The notes: generated by a model not told the origin, from the sequence alone. A stretch of DNA of 64,000 nt from Thermoguttaceae bacterium (GCA_025060325.1 JANXBW010000028.1:1-64000), one strand, 5' to 3'; shown: positions 46,892-57,084, numbered from the stretch's first letter. Numbers and translations: made by a program.

Positions 46892-47341
46892 GCAAGCCCA
46901 AGTTGGTGTCGCAAACCGCGGGAACCAGCCCAAAACCTTAATAAAAACCTTAATAATAGACCGTTAAACGATCAGTCATTAGCATTAAGCGATACCAACC
47001 GAGGGCGTTAAACCGGAGTTGCTATCTTGTGTGATGGCCCACGGCAGGAGCTCGCCTTCCCCAAGAGCCGTGTTGATGTTCGCGCGGATGTTGTCAACGA
47101 TCGCTCGGTCAGTGCGATATATCACAAGGCGGCGCTACCCCTGCTAACCGTCAACGCGGAGAAACTTCGGGCTGCCCCCAAGCCAAAGCTAGAGTAACTT
47201 TAAAGCAAGAGTAACCTTTGGGTAAACGCTACTTACTGAGCAGCGCTTGTTGTAACAAAAGCCAGTCCCGCTCCGTCGTGCAACTAAGCGATCCCAGTTT
47301 ATCGCCCCTCCTAATTGCGCCAAACGAACCGGAGATTGGAA
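46892..47341. other. 0.45-kb gap
   Basis: Holds a short A/T-rich direct repeat AAAACCTTAAT (46931-46955 region) and AGAGTAAC twice near 47195-47212. No gene or RNA recognised. Confidence 0.35.
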
Positions 47342-50300
47342 ATGAAAAGTCTCGCCGGGCCCGGAAGGATCCGTAGGACTTCACCTATTTTCTTGCGACA
47401 CCGTTCTGCTACCCAACAGGCCACGCGACTTGTCCCGATCATTTGCGCCGTCGCTACCATTTGCTGGCCGGGGGCACTTTTGGGCGAAGAACGGATCTTG
47501 CGGGAGTGGACGTTTGAAAGGGCCGGGGACCTGGAGGGCTGGCAGCCGGGCGGGCATCTCGGCGCTACTCGCGTGGAGGCAGGAACCCTGTGTACCACGG
47601 TGACAGGCTCTGACCCGATCCTGGTCCACGAGGTATTTACACTACCGCTGCCCGCGACTGCGTTCCAGGTCATTGAAATCCGCTTATTTGCCCCACGCAC
47701 GGGATTGGCGGAGTTCTTCTGGACAAACACCACCAAGACACAATACGGCGGTTTCTCGCCGGAAAAACGGACGCCCTTTACGATTAGGCCAGGCTGGGGT
47801 GTTTATCGTATCCGGCCTTTTTGGCAGGCTGAAGGGCAGATTATCCGGCTTCGACTAGACCTTCCGCCGCTTGAGCCAGCCGATAGTTCGCCTGAATATC
47901 GCATCGACTACATTCGCATTGTTGAGCTAGAGACGCCGCGGGAATTCCAGCCGGCCGAGTGGGACTTCCGTGCAGGTGCGGTTGGCTGGCATCTTGAGGG
48001 CGAGGGCGAGCTCCGCCAAATATCTGCCGGCTTGGAAGTGAGCCTCCAACCCGGTACCCGGTTGGTGGCCCCTCCTATCAGGCTCACGGCAGAAAACGCT
48101 TTCTTTCTGTCCTTTGAGATGGCCGTGGACCAACCCGGAACGGGTCATATTTTTTACGCAACGGAAAAGACAAATGGGCTTCATGCTTGCAATTTCCGAT
48201 TAACACCTAGCGCCCAGCCACGCGTTTACAATGTGCCGGTCGGTGGACAATCGACTTGGCGAACACCGATTGTTTATCTTGCACTAGAGATTGATACCGA
48301 AAGGCCGGCTCATCTTCGCCTTTTGTGGATGAAAGCCTCATCAGAGCCAGCAGGACGGCCGGACCTGTCAATCGACTTTGTCAGCATCCGGGATGCCCTT
48401 CCCCGCGTGGGCCAAGTGTGCGAGGTTATTGCTCAAATCAGCAACCGAGGGGGCGAAACGGCTCAAGATTGTCGGGCCGAACTTATTCTGCCGGATGGGG
48501 TTTTTCTGGCTGCCGGTTCGACGTTGATAAAGCACTTACCCGCGGTGGATTTTTACGATCCGCAGCGGCTGTCGTGGAAGATTTTTAGCCGGCGAGAGGG
48601 AACCGTACCTCTTACGCTGAGGATTTCCGGCCCGCAGGAGCTTTCGGCCACCGCTACCGAAACTTTTAGCCCTCCGTTGAACGTCCCCCCGAGCGACTAC
48701 GTGCCGGCGCCCCAGCCAGTTCGCAGCGAATATGAGGTAGGTGTGTACTATTTTCCCGGGTGGGGTAAGCCCGAGTCATGGCGGCCCCTTGAGGGTTTTC
48801 CGGAGCGCCGGCCTGTCCTGGGGTATTACCAGGAGGGTTTGCCAGAGGTTGCTGACTGGCACATAAAGTGGGCCGTGGAACACGGCATCACCTTCTTTTG
48901 TTACGACTGGTATTGGCGACAAGGGCAGCAACAACTGACGCATGCCCTTCACGACGGTTACTTTAAGGCCCGGTACAGAGACTTGATCAAGTTCTGCCTG
49001 CTGTGGGCCAATCACTTTGGCCCCGGCGAGCACAGTTGGGAAGATTGCGAAAAAGTCTGTCAGTACTGGATCGAGAACTACTTCCGCCGCCCAGAATACT
49101 TCAAAGTCAACGGCCGGCCCCTTCTTGTAATTTTTTCCGTTTATTCCCTGGAGCGAGATTTAGGGATCGACGGAACACGACAGGCGATCGAGCTTTGGCA
49201 CCGGTTGACCGAAGCGGCAGGGGTAGGGAAGCTGCTAGTGGCCGGCTGCGGCATCCCCGCTCAGTTAGAAAAAATTCGACAAATGGGCTTCGACGCCATC
49301 ACAGGTTACAATTGGCCAAGTTGTGGCATAGAGGACCGCCGGTGGGCAAGTTTTGCTGAGGTGGCGGCCAATTACGATCGTTTTTGGTGGCGACCGCTCG
49401 CACTGGCTAAGGCGCTGCCGGTGATCACCCCCGTAAGTGCCGGATGGGACGCGCGTCCCTGGCATGGCGACCGGGCTTTGGTGCTTACCGACTGCACGCC
49501 GCAAGCGTTTGAAAAACATCTTGCAGATGCCAAGCAGTTCGTTGATGAAACTGGCCAGCCGAAAGTCATCCTCATCGAGGCCTGGAACGAATGGGGCGAA
49601 GGGTCGTATTGCGAGCCGCATAAGCAATTTGGGTTTGGGCATTTGGAGGCCATTCGCCGGGTATTTTGTCCACAGTCAAGACCACCTCTTCAGTTTGGGC
49701 CACAAGACTTAGGACGGCCGCTTCCGGAGTTTGCCTCGATCGACGAGCCGGCTGGGACGACTGATTGGGACTTCTCCGCCGAGGCACCCCCAGCACATTG
49801 GTCCCCAATGATGAATGTGGGTGATGTCCGCATTGCAGACGGAGCACTTCGCGCCGTTGCGCTTGCTGACGATCCAGCGTTTACATTCACCACACGAATT
49901 CGTGCCAAAGACTACGCGGCCATCGAAGTTTCCCTAGCTGTGCGTGCCACGAGGACGGAGGACATGCTGCAGATATTTTGGGCCTCGCCTCAAATCCCCT
50001 ATCGCGAGGAGGCCAGCGTCAGGCTGCGAATTGTTCCCGACGGAATCTTGCGAACCTATACGCTTCCGGTTTCTGAGCACGCGCTGTGGCGCGGTCTGGT
50101 GACGCAGCTTCGGCTTGACCCGTGCACAACAAAAGGGGCGGAAATTGTAGTTAGACGCCTGCGCCTTGTGCCAGTAAACGAGCAAAACCAAGGAGCAAGC
50201 ACAACTTCTCGTCCGGCCACAACGAGCAGAGAAATTGTGGAAAAGGAGCAAGAAAGACGGCGGGACGATGCCCTCCTGCGAATGCAGCTTGTGATGGGGC

Positions 50301-51208
50301 CACTTCCCGGATCTGATCGGCGGGTACCACTGGAGCCTAAAATTGTTGACGAAGTTAAGCACGAAAAATACATCCGCCGTAAGATCACCTACGCGGTAGA
50401 GCCAGGGGATCGGGTCCCCGCATGGCTTCTCATTCCGCTGGCGGCTATCGATAATCCGCAGCGGCGTTTTCCAGCCATGCTTTGCCTACATCAGACCGTG
50501 GGAATCGGCAAAGATGAGCCAGCGGGTTTGGGAGGGAATCCCAACTTGCATTATGCCAAGGAATTAGCCGAGCGCGGCTATGTGACGCTGGCACCGGACT
50601 ACCTAGGGGGTGACATCCCGGAGGTAGGTATCCGAGGCGGCTTCGGCGAGTATCGCACCGACCCATACAAGCTGGGCTACGTTTCTGGCAGCATGAAAGG
50701 AATTTGGAACCACATGCGGGCCGTTGACCTACTACAGTCCCTCCCCTTTGTTGATCCAGAGAAAATCGGTGTTATCGGGCACTCTTTGGGTGGGTATAAT
50801 TCGCTGTTCGTGGCCGCCTTTGATCCGCGGATTAAGGTGGTGGTTTCAAGCTGCGGTTTTACTTCCTTCCCGCGGTACTATGGGGGGAACCTCACCGGCT
50901 GGTCTCACCGGGGACATATGCCGCGAATTGCCACGATCTACGACAAGGACCCGAGAAAAGTCCCCTTCGACTTTCCCGATGTGCTTGCTGCCATCGCACC
51001 CCGTCCAATTTTTATCAACGCTCCAACAAAAGACTTTTTCGATATTAAAGGCGTAGTAGAGTGTGTCGAGGCTGTGCAGCCCATCTATCAGGCCTTCGGT
51101 GTGCCCGAGCTCCTTGTTGCCGCCTACCCAGAGGGCGGACACGACTTCCCACCAAAGATCCGCGAAGAAGCCTACCAATTTGTTGACAAAGTGCTTCGTG
51201 GCCGTTAA
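47342..51208 (+). CDS. Exported GH99/WbsX-like domain fused to an alpha/beta-hydrolase esterase
   Basis: A 1288-aa multidomain exported protein. After a signal peptide come two similar beta-sandwich modules (~40-195 and ~200-340, each starting with EWTFE/EWDFR), a CARDB-like Ig-type module (~345-455), a WbsX/GH99-like catalytic domain (~462-780: VGVYYFPGWGKPESW, CYDWYWRQGQ, ILIEAWNEWGEGSY), a third sandwich module (~797-940, TDWDFSAE), and an esterase (~970-1288). The esterase triad appears as Ser1148 in GHSLGG, Asp ~1230 in APTKDFF and His ~1267 in GGHDFPP; it resembles acetyl-xylan esterase/dienelactone hydrolases. GGAG precedes ATG 47342. The fusion suggests coupled deacylation and endo-acting hydrolysis of a decorated polysaccharide; the substrate is unknown. 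Confidence 0.85.
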   Translation: MKSLAGPGRIRRTSPIFLRHRSATQQATRLVPIICAVATICWPGALLGEERILREWTFERAGDLEGWQPGGHLGATRVEAGTLCTTVTGSDPILVHEVFTLPLPATAFQVIEIRLFAPRTGLAEFFWTNTTKTQYGGFSPEKRTPFTIRPGWGVYRIRPFWQAEGQIIRLRLDLPPLEPADSSPEYRIDYIRIVELETPREFQPAEWDFRAGAVGWHLEGEGELRQISAGLEVSLQPGTRLVAPPIRLTAENAFFLSFEMAVDQPGTGHIFYATEKTNGLHACNFRLTPSAQPRVYNVPVGGQSTWRTPIVYLALEIDTERPAHLRLLWMKASSEPAGRPDLSIDFVSIRDALPRVGQVCEVIAQISNRGGETAQDCRAELILPDGVFLAAGSTLIKHLPAVDFYDPQRLSWKIFSRREGTVPLTLRISGPQELSATATETFSPPLNVPPSDYVPAPQPVRSEYEVGVYYFPGWGKPESWRPLEGFPERRPVLGYYQEGLPEVADWHIKWAVEHGITFFCYDWYWRQGQQQLTHALHDGYFKARYRDLIKFCLLWANHFGPGEHSWEDCEKVCQYWIENYFRRPEYFKVNGRPLLVIFSVYSLERDLGIDGTRQAIELWHRLTEAAGVGKLLVAGCGIPAQLEKIRQMGFDAITGYNWPSCGIEDRRWASFAEVAANYDRFWWRPLALAKALPVITPVSAGWDARPWHGDRALVLTDCTPQAFEKHLADAKQFVDETGQPKVILIEAWNEWGEGSYCEPHKQFGFGHLEAIRRVFCPQSRPPLQFGPQDLGRPLPEFASIDEPAGTTDWDFSAEAPPAHWSPMMNVGDVRIADGALRAVALADDPAFTFTTRIRAKDYAAIEVSLAVRATRTEDMLQIFWASPQIPYREEASVRLRIVPDGILRTYTLPVSEHALWRGLVTQLRLDPCTTKGAEIVVRRLRLVPVNEQNQGASTTSRPATTSREIVEKEQERRRDDALLRMQLVMGPLPGSDRRVPLEPKIVDEVKHEKYIRRKITYAVEPGDRVPAWLLIPLAAIDNPQRRFPAMLCLHQTVGIGKDEPAGLGGNPNLHYAKELAERGYVTLAPDYLGGDIPEVGIRGGFGEYRTDPYKLGYVSGSMKGIWNHMRAVDLLQSLPFVDPEKIGVIGHSLGGYNSLFVAAFDPRIKVVVSSCGFTSFPRYYGGNLTGWSHRGHMPRIATIYDKDPRKVPFDFPDVLAAIAPRPIFINAPTKDFFDIKGVVECVEAVQPIYQAFGVPELLVAAYPEGGHDFPPKIREEAYQFVDKVLRGR

Positions 51209-51425
51209 TCTTCGCGAGAGCAGGACGAACAAACGTTGCTCTCCCCAGCACTTGTGGGCTTGAAAGAGCCGACTATGCCCCGTAGCCAGGATCGTGTCCG
51301 GAGAGTTGAGCATGATCTAGCATTAAATCGCACGATGCCGGCAGCGGGGCCCACAAGAGTGGCCCAGTTCAATACTAACCTAGTTCCCAGGAAGTTTCAT
51401 TAAGTCTACACGAGGAACTAGAACT

Positions 51426-54242
51426 ATGGTGCGTCAGATGATCCGACCGGTGCTTGCGGCTTTGCTCCTTTTAACCTTGCTCGTGTTAACAAAGCCGTCG
51501 GTTGGAGCAGCTCGTGCGGAGACCGTAGGCAGTGCCACTTTCAAAAAGGTAAGCAGCACGTTTTATCCCGCTCAGTTTCGACAACAAATCCTTGCCGCCG
51601 TCAGTCGCGACCCCTGGGCAGGACAAAGGGCTAAACAGATAGTTGCCGAGGCGGAGTTCTGGTTTCAGATGTCGCCCGCGGAGCTTTGGGGTCTCATGTT
51701 TGGCCCAACTTTGCCTCGGTCTTGGCATGTGTATTCCAGCGGCTTCTGTCCAGCTTGCAAGAAGAGTGTGCCGATGTACACTTGGAAAATTGATGCCAAG
51801 CGTGAGCCTTGGAAGGTCCGCTGTCCTCACTGTCAGATGCGCTTTCCTACCAATGATTTTGCTGCTTATTACCGATCTGGGCTTGATGAACGGGGAATTT
51901 TTGACCCGGCGCGGGCAGATCGAAGTTTGCTGTTCAATGTCGCCCATCCGGAACCGAACGACCCTTTGCGTTCATTTGGTGTGGATGACGGCAGCGGCTA
52001 CCGGGAAGGTGAGCATTGCTGGCGATTTGTCGGCGCCTATCTCATCTATGGCCAATGGAAGCAACTTGTTTTAGGCGGTATTCGGGCACTTGCCGCAGCT
52101 TACTTGGTAACTGGCGATCCAGCCTACGCTCGCAAAGCAGGGGTTATGTTGGATCGCGTGGCGGATTTACAGCCTAGTTTCGATTTCCGCACGCAAGCTT
52201 TCATTTACGATGTGCCTTCTTATGCCGACGGCTATGTTACCGTCTGGCACGATGCCTGCGAGGAGGTTCGGCTCCTTGCGCTATGCTACGACGGCATTTT
52301 CGAGGCCATTCGCGACGACCCAGAGTTTGCGGGGATCCTTCGGGAACAGGCATCCCGATACAAAGTCGATAGAAGGAAAGATACTATTGCCGATATCCAA
52401 GCAAATCTGGAGCATGGTTTAATCCACGACCCCCTTGCCCAGGTTCGGAAAATTACGTCCAACTTCCCACGGACGCCTTTCACACAGGCAACGCTTTATG
52501 CTGTGTTAGGCGACGAAGCCTCCCGCAGAAGGTCAATGGAGATTTTAGAAGCGACGTTGGCTCAGGCTACCGCGGTCGACGGGGTGACCGGCGAAAAGGG
52601 GCTTTCCGGCTATGCGGCCTTTGCTACACAGGGGATTGCCAATTGGCTGGAGCTCTTTGACCGACTGGAAAAGGGCTGCCTGGAACAGCTGGCCCAGAAA
52701 TTCCCACTTCGCGATACATTTCGCTTCCACATCGACACGTGGGCATTGGAACAGTACTACCCTCGCTCCGGCGACGCTGGTGCATTCGCACACAAGGAAT
52801 CTAGTTACGTGGGGCTGAACCTAAGCGGGGGCGCTTACTCCTTCCCGTCTACTTTAGACGGCGCCCTGCCTGTGGGCACAGGGTGGAAATTACTCTGGCG
52901 GCTTTATGAGATCACAGGGGACGTTGACTTTGTGCGACTGATTTATCGGGAAAATGGCCGCCGGACGGAAGGACTGCCCTACGATCTAACCGAGGACAAC
53001 CCAAAGGATTTCCAAGCCCAAGTCGCCAAGGTCATCAAGGAGCACGGGGAAAGCTTCGAGCTGAAAAGCGTCAACAAGCAAAAGTGGGCGATTGCTCTGC
53101 TCCGTTCGGGGCAGGGCAACTCGGCCCGCACTGTATGGCTTGATTACGATTCCGGCGGCGGACATGGTCATGCTGACGGAATGACCCTAGGCCTCTTTGC
53201 CTGGGGCCTTGACTTGCTTCCCGACTTTGGCTACCCGCCGGTGCAGTACGGAGGATGGGGGTCACCACGGGCGCGATGGTATGTCTCAACTGTGGCGCAT
53301 AACACGGTGGTTGTGGATGGCCAGGATCAAAGGCGCGCCCAGGGAAAGACGGTTCTTTGGGGGCAAGCTGGGTGGGCCCAGGCCATTCGCGCTTCCTGTC
53401 CTGCTCTTACCGGGGGGAATCAGTTCGACCGGACTGTTGCGCTAGTGGACCACGGCCCGGAAAGCTTTTATGTGCTAGATATTTTCCGGGTGGAGGGCGG
53501 TCGCCGCCATGACAAATTCATTCATCCACATTTTTCACAACTTGAGCCAGACCGGCGGTTGCCATCGCCTGAAGGCCTAGATGATTCGGAAACGGGGTAC
53601 AGCGGCCGAGCGCACGTTCAGCTTACCCGCTGGCGCCGCTTGGCCTCTCCACAAACGGTTGCCAACATTCGCCCGGATAGCCTAGTGTTTACTTGGAAAA
53701 TAGAGGATCGCCTCCGCTACCTGCCGGCAGGCACAGAAGTCTCTTTACGTTGTTTCGACGCAACCCCAGAGGCAGAGATCCTCAGTGCCGATGCCTGGAT
53801 CGTGCCCGGATTTTCCTCAACCGACGAAGCGTATATCCCTGCGTTGATCATCCGTCGACACGCCCCGCCAGATCAATCCCAACTAAAGTCCACATTCATT
53901 ACCGTCCTAAGCGCTTTTACGGGCAAGGACTGCCCCCTCAGCGGTGTCCGTACAGTTGACCTTTCCAGTCTGGGCACGGCCGAAACTAAATTACAATTAA
54001 GTAAGGAGCTTGTCGACAAACTGGCGTTATTATCGGCAGATGTCCTCATCGAAGTTATGTTTACAGACGGTGTTCGCGACTTAGTGGTGGCCTGGAATGG
54101 GTCGGCGAGCGAGGGGACGACCACGAGCGCGTCAACGCCCGAATCCGGCCCCCCTGGACTGGCAATCCTGAGGTTTCATCCGGCCAAACCGAACCAGCCC
54201 GAGATTGTGGTTTTCCCACTCATTATCCAATCGATAAAGTAA
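51426..54242 (+). CDS. Heparinase II/III-type exported polysaccharide lyase
   Basis: A 938-aa exported protein with a signal peptide (MIRPVLAALLLLTLLVLT). An (alpha/alpha) toroid-type N-terminal half carries GGIRALAAAYLVTGDPAYAR and YDGIFEAIRDD; the central motif GGGHGHADGMTLGLFAWG with DLLPDFGYP is the heparinase II/III signature containing the catalytic His. The C-terminal half is a beta-sandwich. Unusually, a CPAC...CPHC pair (Cys108, 111, 133, 136) is inserted at the N-terminus and looks like a zinc knuckle. GAGGAA precedes the ATG. It follows the GH99-esterase gene by 217 bp on the same strand and likely acts on uronic-acid-containing polysaccharide. Confidence 0.85.
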   Translation: MVRQMIRPVLAALLLLTLLVLTKPSVGAARAETVGSATFKKVSSTFYPAQFRQQILAAVSRDPWAGQRAKQIVAEAEFWFQMSPAELWGLMFGPTLPRSWHVYSSGFCPACKKSVPMYTWKIDAKREPWKVRCPHCQMRFPTNDFAAYYRSGLDERGIFDPARADRSLLFNVAHPEPNDPLRSFGVDDGSGYREGEHCWRFVGAYLIYGQWKQLVLGGIRALAAAYLVTGDPAYARKAGVMLDRVADLQPSFDFRTQAFIYDVPSYADGYVTVWHDACEEVRLLALCYDGIFEAIRDDPEFAGILREQASRYKVDRRKDTIADIQANLEHGLIHDPLAQVRKITSNFPRTPFTQATLYAVLGDEASRRRSMEILEATLAQATAVDGVTGEKGLSGYAAFATQGIANWLELFDRLEKGCLEQLAQKFPLRDTFRFHIDTWALEQYYPRSGDAGAFAHKESSYVGLNLSGGAYSFPSTLDGALPVGTGWKLLWRLYEITGDVDFVRLIYRENGRRTEGLPYDLTEDNPKDFQAQVAKVIKEHGESFELKSVNKQKWAIALLRSGQGNSARTVWLDYDSGGGHGHADGMTLGLFAWGLDLLPDFGYPPVQYGGWGSPRARWYVSTVAHNTVVVDGQDQRRAQGKTVLWGQAGWAQAIRASCPALTGGNQFDRTVALVDHGPESFYVLDIFRVEGGRRHDKFIHPHFSQLEPDRRLPSPEGLDDSETGYSGRAHVQLTRWRRLASPQTVANIRPDSLVFTWKIEDRLRYLPAGTEVSLRCFDATPEAEILSADAWIVPGFSSTDEAYIPALIIRRHAPPDQSQLKSTFITVLSAFTGKDCPLSGVRTVDLSSLGTAETKLQLSKELVDKLALLSADVLIEVMFTDGVRDLVVAWNGSASEGTTTSASTPESGPPGLAILRFHPAKPNQPEIVVFPLIIQSIK

Positions 54243-54260
54243 CAAAGAATCACCCGATCC

Positions 54261-54323
54261 AAGCAAAAATGCCCGAAAATGACAAAATTCAAAGGGAGGT
54301 CGTCCGGGCATTTTCTTGCTTTC
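54261..54323 (+). terminator. Long imperfect stem-loop after the lyase gene
   Basis: AAGCAAAAATGCCCG (54261-54275) pairs with CGGGCATTTTCTTGCTT (54305-54321) over ~15 bp with small bulges, around a 29-nt loop. It starts 18 bp after the lyase stop. The 3' arm is T-rich and is followed by TTTCCCCC. It likely terminates or protects the transcript. The rest of the gap to 54834 shows no gene. Confidence 0.55.
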
Positions 54324-54834
54324 CCCCGCCCGGTCCCAATATAATGTGGTGCAACTTTAGCCGTACATTATTTGCCAATAAAAGAGTCGGGAAGCAAAAT
54401 GTGCCGGACGCCATTCGCCCGGCGGGGGACGTGGTGGGCTTGCCCTCTAAATCGGGGCAGCACACAAGGCATTCACCTCCACGTGAGTAGCTCTTAGACT
54501 GGCTTTAGTTATCGTTCTAAGCCAACGGTTTTTTCGCAGATTTGTTTTTAGCCGGGGTTCCCTTTCGCGCTAGGCACTCGGCGATCGCTAGTTGCAAGCT
54601 CAAAGGGCTTTGCCTGGGAATTTAACCTTGCAGTGTTGACGTCGGGGCTGGGCCTACTTCTCTGTTCATCATTTACGTCTTCTCGAGCTATAAGGGGCGA
54701 AGTTTTTAGGCCCGCGTTTGCAGTCACTCGTAGATGCGGGATAGGTGCAATCTGCCTTCCCAAGCGTTCGGTTGTCCTTCGCGGCGGTAATTTGTAAACA
54801 GGCCTGTAACAACTTGGCGAAAGGAGCTGTGGCT

Positions 54835-55956
54835 ATGCTACCGCGACGTGTATTCTTCCTCGCGCTTGCAAGTTTCGGCCTGTGGATCTCGGGAGCGATG
54901 GCTCAAGCGGTCCGCTACGAGATTCCCCTGCCAGCCCTCCCGGGTACTCAGGCGATGGCATGCGATTTCCACATGCACACCGTATTTTCGGATGGAAGCG
55001 TTTGGCCCCGCGTTCGGGTTGACGAAGCTTGGCGACTAGGTTTACACGCCATTGCCATCACGGATCATGTTGAGTATCAACCTTGGAAAGACGACGTGAA
55101 AACGGAAAATCTGGACCGTTCTTTTGAATTGGCGGCCGGTCCCTCACGAGAACACAACATTCTTCTGATTCGTGGGGCGGAAATCACCCGAGACACTCCG
55201 CCGGGGCATTTTAACGCAATTTTCCTGAAGGAGGTTCAACCTCTTGCGCGACTCCAACAGGTTGCCAAAGGGGATGACGCAGGGCTCCTTGAAGCCTTCC
55301 GTGTGGCTGCCGAGCAAGGTGCGTTTATCTTTTGGAATCACCCGGGTTGGAAAGGCCCGGAGCTGGGGCAATGGGGGCCGATTCAGGAAGAGCTTTTCAA
55401 ACGGGGATGGCTCCACGGAATCGAGATCTGTAACGGAGCCACTTATTACCGCGAGGCCCACGAGTACGCGCTTGAAAGAAATCTTACCCTCATCGGGACG
55501 TCCGATATCCACGGGCCGGACCTGAACCGGCGCACCACTCCGGAAGAGCATCGTACGTTGACAATTGCCTTTGTCGAGGAACGGTCGCCTGAAGGGTTGC
55601 GATCCGCCCTGTTGGCCGGCAAAACGGTAGTTTGGTACCAAGACATGCTCATCGGGCGGCAGGCTATTCTGGAATCTCTCTTCCCCGCCACCGTAGAAGT
55701 ATTGCCTCCGCACCTGCGGACGCAAAACCGAGTGTACTTTATCTTGCGGAACCGCTCGGCGGTTCCGGTCAAGATGGAACGCACCGGCAAGGTGGGGCCA
55801 GCCACCATTACTATCCCCGGCGAGGCCACGGTGCTCGTATGGGTCGGCACCAATCAACCTAAAGCTCCTTTGGAGCTGCAGTATGTGATCACCAATTGGT
55901 GGATTGCGCCCGATACAGGCCTCCCGGTGGTCCTGCGAATTCCAGGTGCAGAGTAG
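54835..55956 (+). CDS. Exported PHP-domain phosphoesterase-like protein
   Basis: A 373-aa protein with a signal peptide (VFFLALASFGLWISGAMA). The PHP metal motifs are DFHMHTVFSDG (His46, His48), AIAITDHVEYQP (~78), RGAEITRD (~118), FWNHPGW (~170) and GTSDIHGPD (~225), close to the histidinol phosphatase/YciV-like PHP set. The C-terminal ~90 residues are a beta-rich extension. PHP enzymes hydrolyse phosphate esters; an exported form is unusual outside planctomycetes and related phyla. AAGGAG precedes ATG 54835. It follows the lyase on the same strand across a terminator-like hairpin. Confidence 0.87.
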   Translation: MLPRRVFFLALASFGLWISGAMAQAVRYEIPLPALPGTQAMACDFHMHTVFSDGSVWPRVRVDEAWRLGLHAIAITDHVEYQPWKDDVKTENLDRSFELAAGPSREHNILLIRGAEITRDTPPGHFNAIFLKEVQPLARLQQVAKGDDAGLLEAFRVAAEQGAFIFWNHPGWKGPELGQWGPIQEELFKRGWLHGIEICNGATYYREAHEYALERNLTLIGTSDIHGPDLNRRTTPEEHRTLTIAFVEERSPEGLRSALLAGKTVVWYQDMLIGRQAILESLFPATVEVLPPHLRTQNRVYFILRNRSAVPVKMERTGKVGPATITIPGEATVLVWVGTNQPKAPLELQYVITNWWIAPDTGLPVVLRIPGAE

Positions 55957-56099
55957 CCGGGCCTGATTGCGGACCGCTCGTTGGCGCCAACCCCTTAAAA
56001 TAGCCCGCCGAGGGGAAGGCCTAAAAGGAGCGGGGCGGAAAATTAGGCCGGTTTCTCCGCTTATTTCAAGCCGTTAAGTTTAAGCAAGACATCCGCCTC

Positions 56100-56137
56100 A
56101 GGGGCAAATCTCCGCTTTGCGCGGTAGATTTGCCCCT
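56100..56137 (+). terminator. Perfect 12-bp hairpin after the PHP gene
   Basis: AGGGGCAAATCT (56100-56111) and AGATTTGCCCCT (56126-56137) form a perfect stem with a 14-nt loop, 144 bp beyond the PHP gene stop. It is followed by TGCTTGTTG, only weakly T-rich, so it may be a terminator or mRNA 3' structure. The 384-bp gap shows no gene. Confidence 0.5.
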
Positions 56138-56340
56138 TGCTTGTTGATCGGCTAGCCCTTACAAAAAATGCCGCAGGTCGCTTTTAAGAAAATAGCGCCA
56201 CCTGGCGGTGTTGGATTAATGGGCTTCGGATTTGCTCGCGCTTGGTCGGCTTGGCAAGGTCGGTCCAGGTGGGGGGGTGACTTGGGCAACCTAACCCTTT
56301 CGCAGTGGGGATCGGACAGTTTTTTCAGCAGGGAAAACTG

Positions 56341-57084
56341 ATGAGCGGTTGGGGGCCGGATTTGGAAGGTGTTACATGGCGATTTGATTTGTTCGGCATC
56401 CCTGTGCGGGTTCATGTGGCTTTTTGGATTTGCGCTCTTCTTCTTGGGTTAAATTCGAACACACTCACCGAGCTTGTTGCGTGGGTGTTCGCTATGTTTG
56501 TGGCCATACTTGTACACGAGTTAGGCCACGCTCTAATGGCTCAGCGGTATGGGTTTCGGCCTGAGATCCTTCTTTACGGCCTGGGCGGACTAACTGACTA
56601 CAGCGGCGGAGCTGGAGGTCTTAAGCCGCTCGGCTCCTGGGACCGGATTTACTTAGCCCTGGCAGGACCTTTGGCCGGGATAGCGTTGGCGATAGGGGTG
56701 GCAGTTTTAGCGGCAGGCCTTGGGGCCCAAATTCAAATCGCTCGAATTTTCGGGGTCATTCCGGTGCCGCTTATCGCAACCCCCATCGGCTCCCAACCGC
56801 TTACTAGCTTCCTCCAATCGATCATTTGGATCGGTTGGGTCTGGGGATTAATTAATCTAATGCCTGTTTACCCCCTCGACGGTGGGCACATTGCACGGGA
56901 AATAATGCTGTGGCTTAACCCACAGCGAGGATTAGAGCAATCGCTCGTTCTTTCGCTTTACTGTGCGTTATTTTTGGCATGCCTGGGCTTTTTCGCCCAC
57001 GGAAGCTTGTTCATGCTGCTACTTTTCGGATCGCTCGCATATAACAGCTACGCCCTCTTGCGCGGAATGTCCTCATATTTCTAA
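56341..57084 (+). CDS. Site-2 protease, M50 family
   Basis: A 247-aa polytopic zinc metalloprotease of the RseP/SpoIVFB-like rhomboid-independent M50 group. The zinc motif HELGH is at His59-His63 in ILVHELGHALMAQRYG, and the third ligand is in LMPVYPLDGGHI (Asp180). About six hydrophobic segments are visible. Members cut transmembrane anti-sigma factors or other membrane proteins. The protein has no PDZ or CBS domain, the compact form of family. The ATG at 56341 is chosen because GGGAA precedes it and the family N-terminus (F-D-L-F-G-I-P-V-R-V-H) follows soon after. Substrate unknown. Confidence 0.9.
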   Translation: MSGWGPDLEGVTWRFDLFGIPVRVHVAFWICALLLGLNSNTLTELVAWVFAMFVAILVHELGHALMAQRYGFRPEILLYGLGGLTDYSGGAGGLKPLGSWDRIYLALAGPLAGIALAIGVAVLAAGLGAQIQIARIFGVIPVPLIATPIGSQPLTSFLQSIIWIGWVWGLINLMPVYPLDGGHIAREIMLWLNPQRGLEQSLVLSLYCALFLACLGFFAHGSLFMLLLFGSLAYNSYALLRGMSSYF

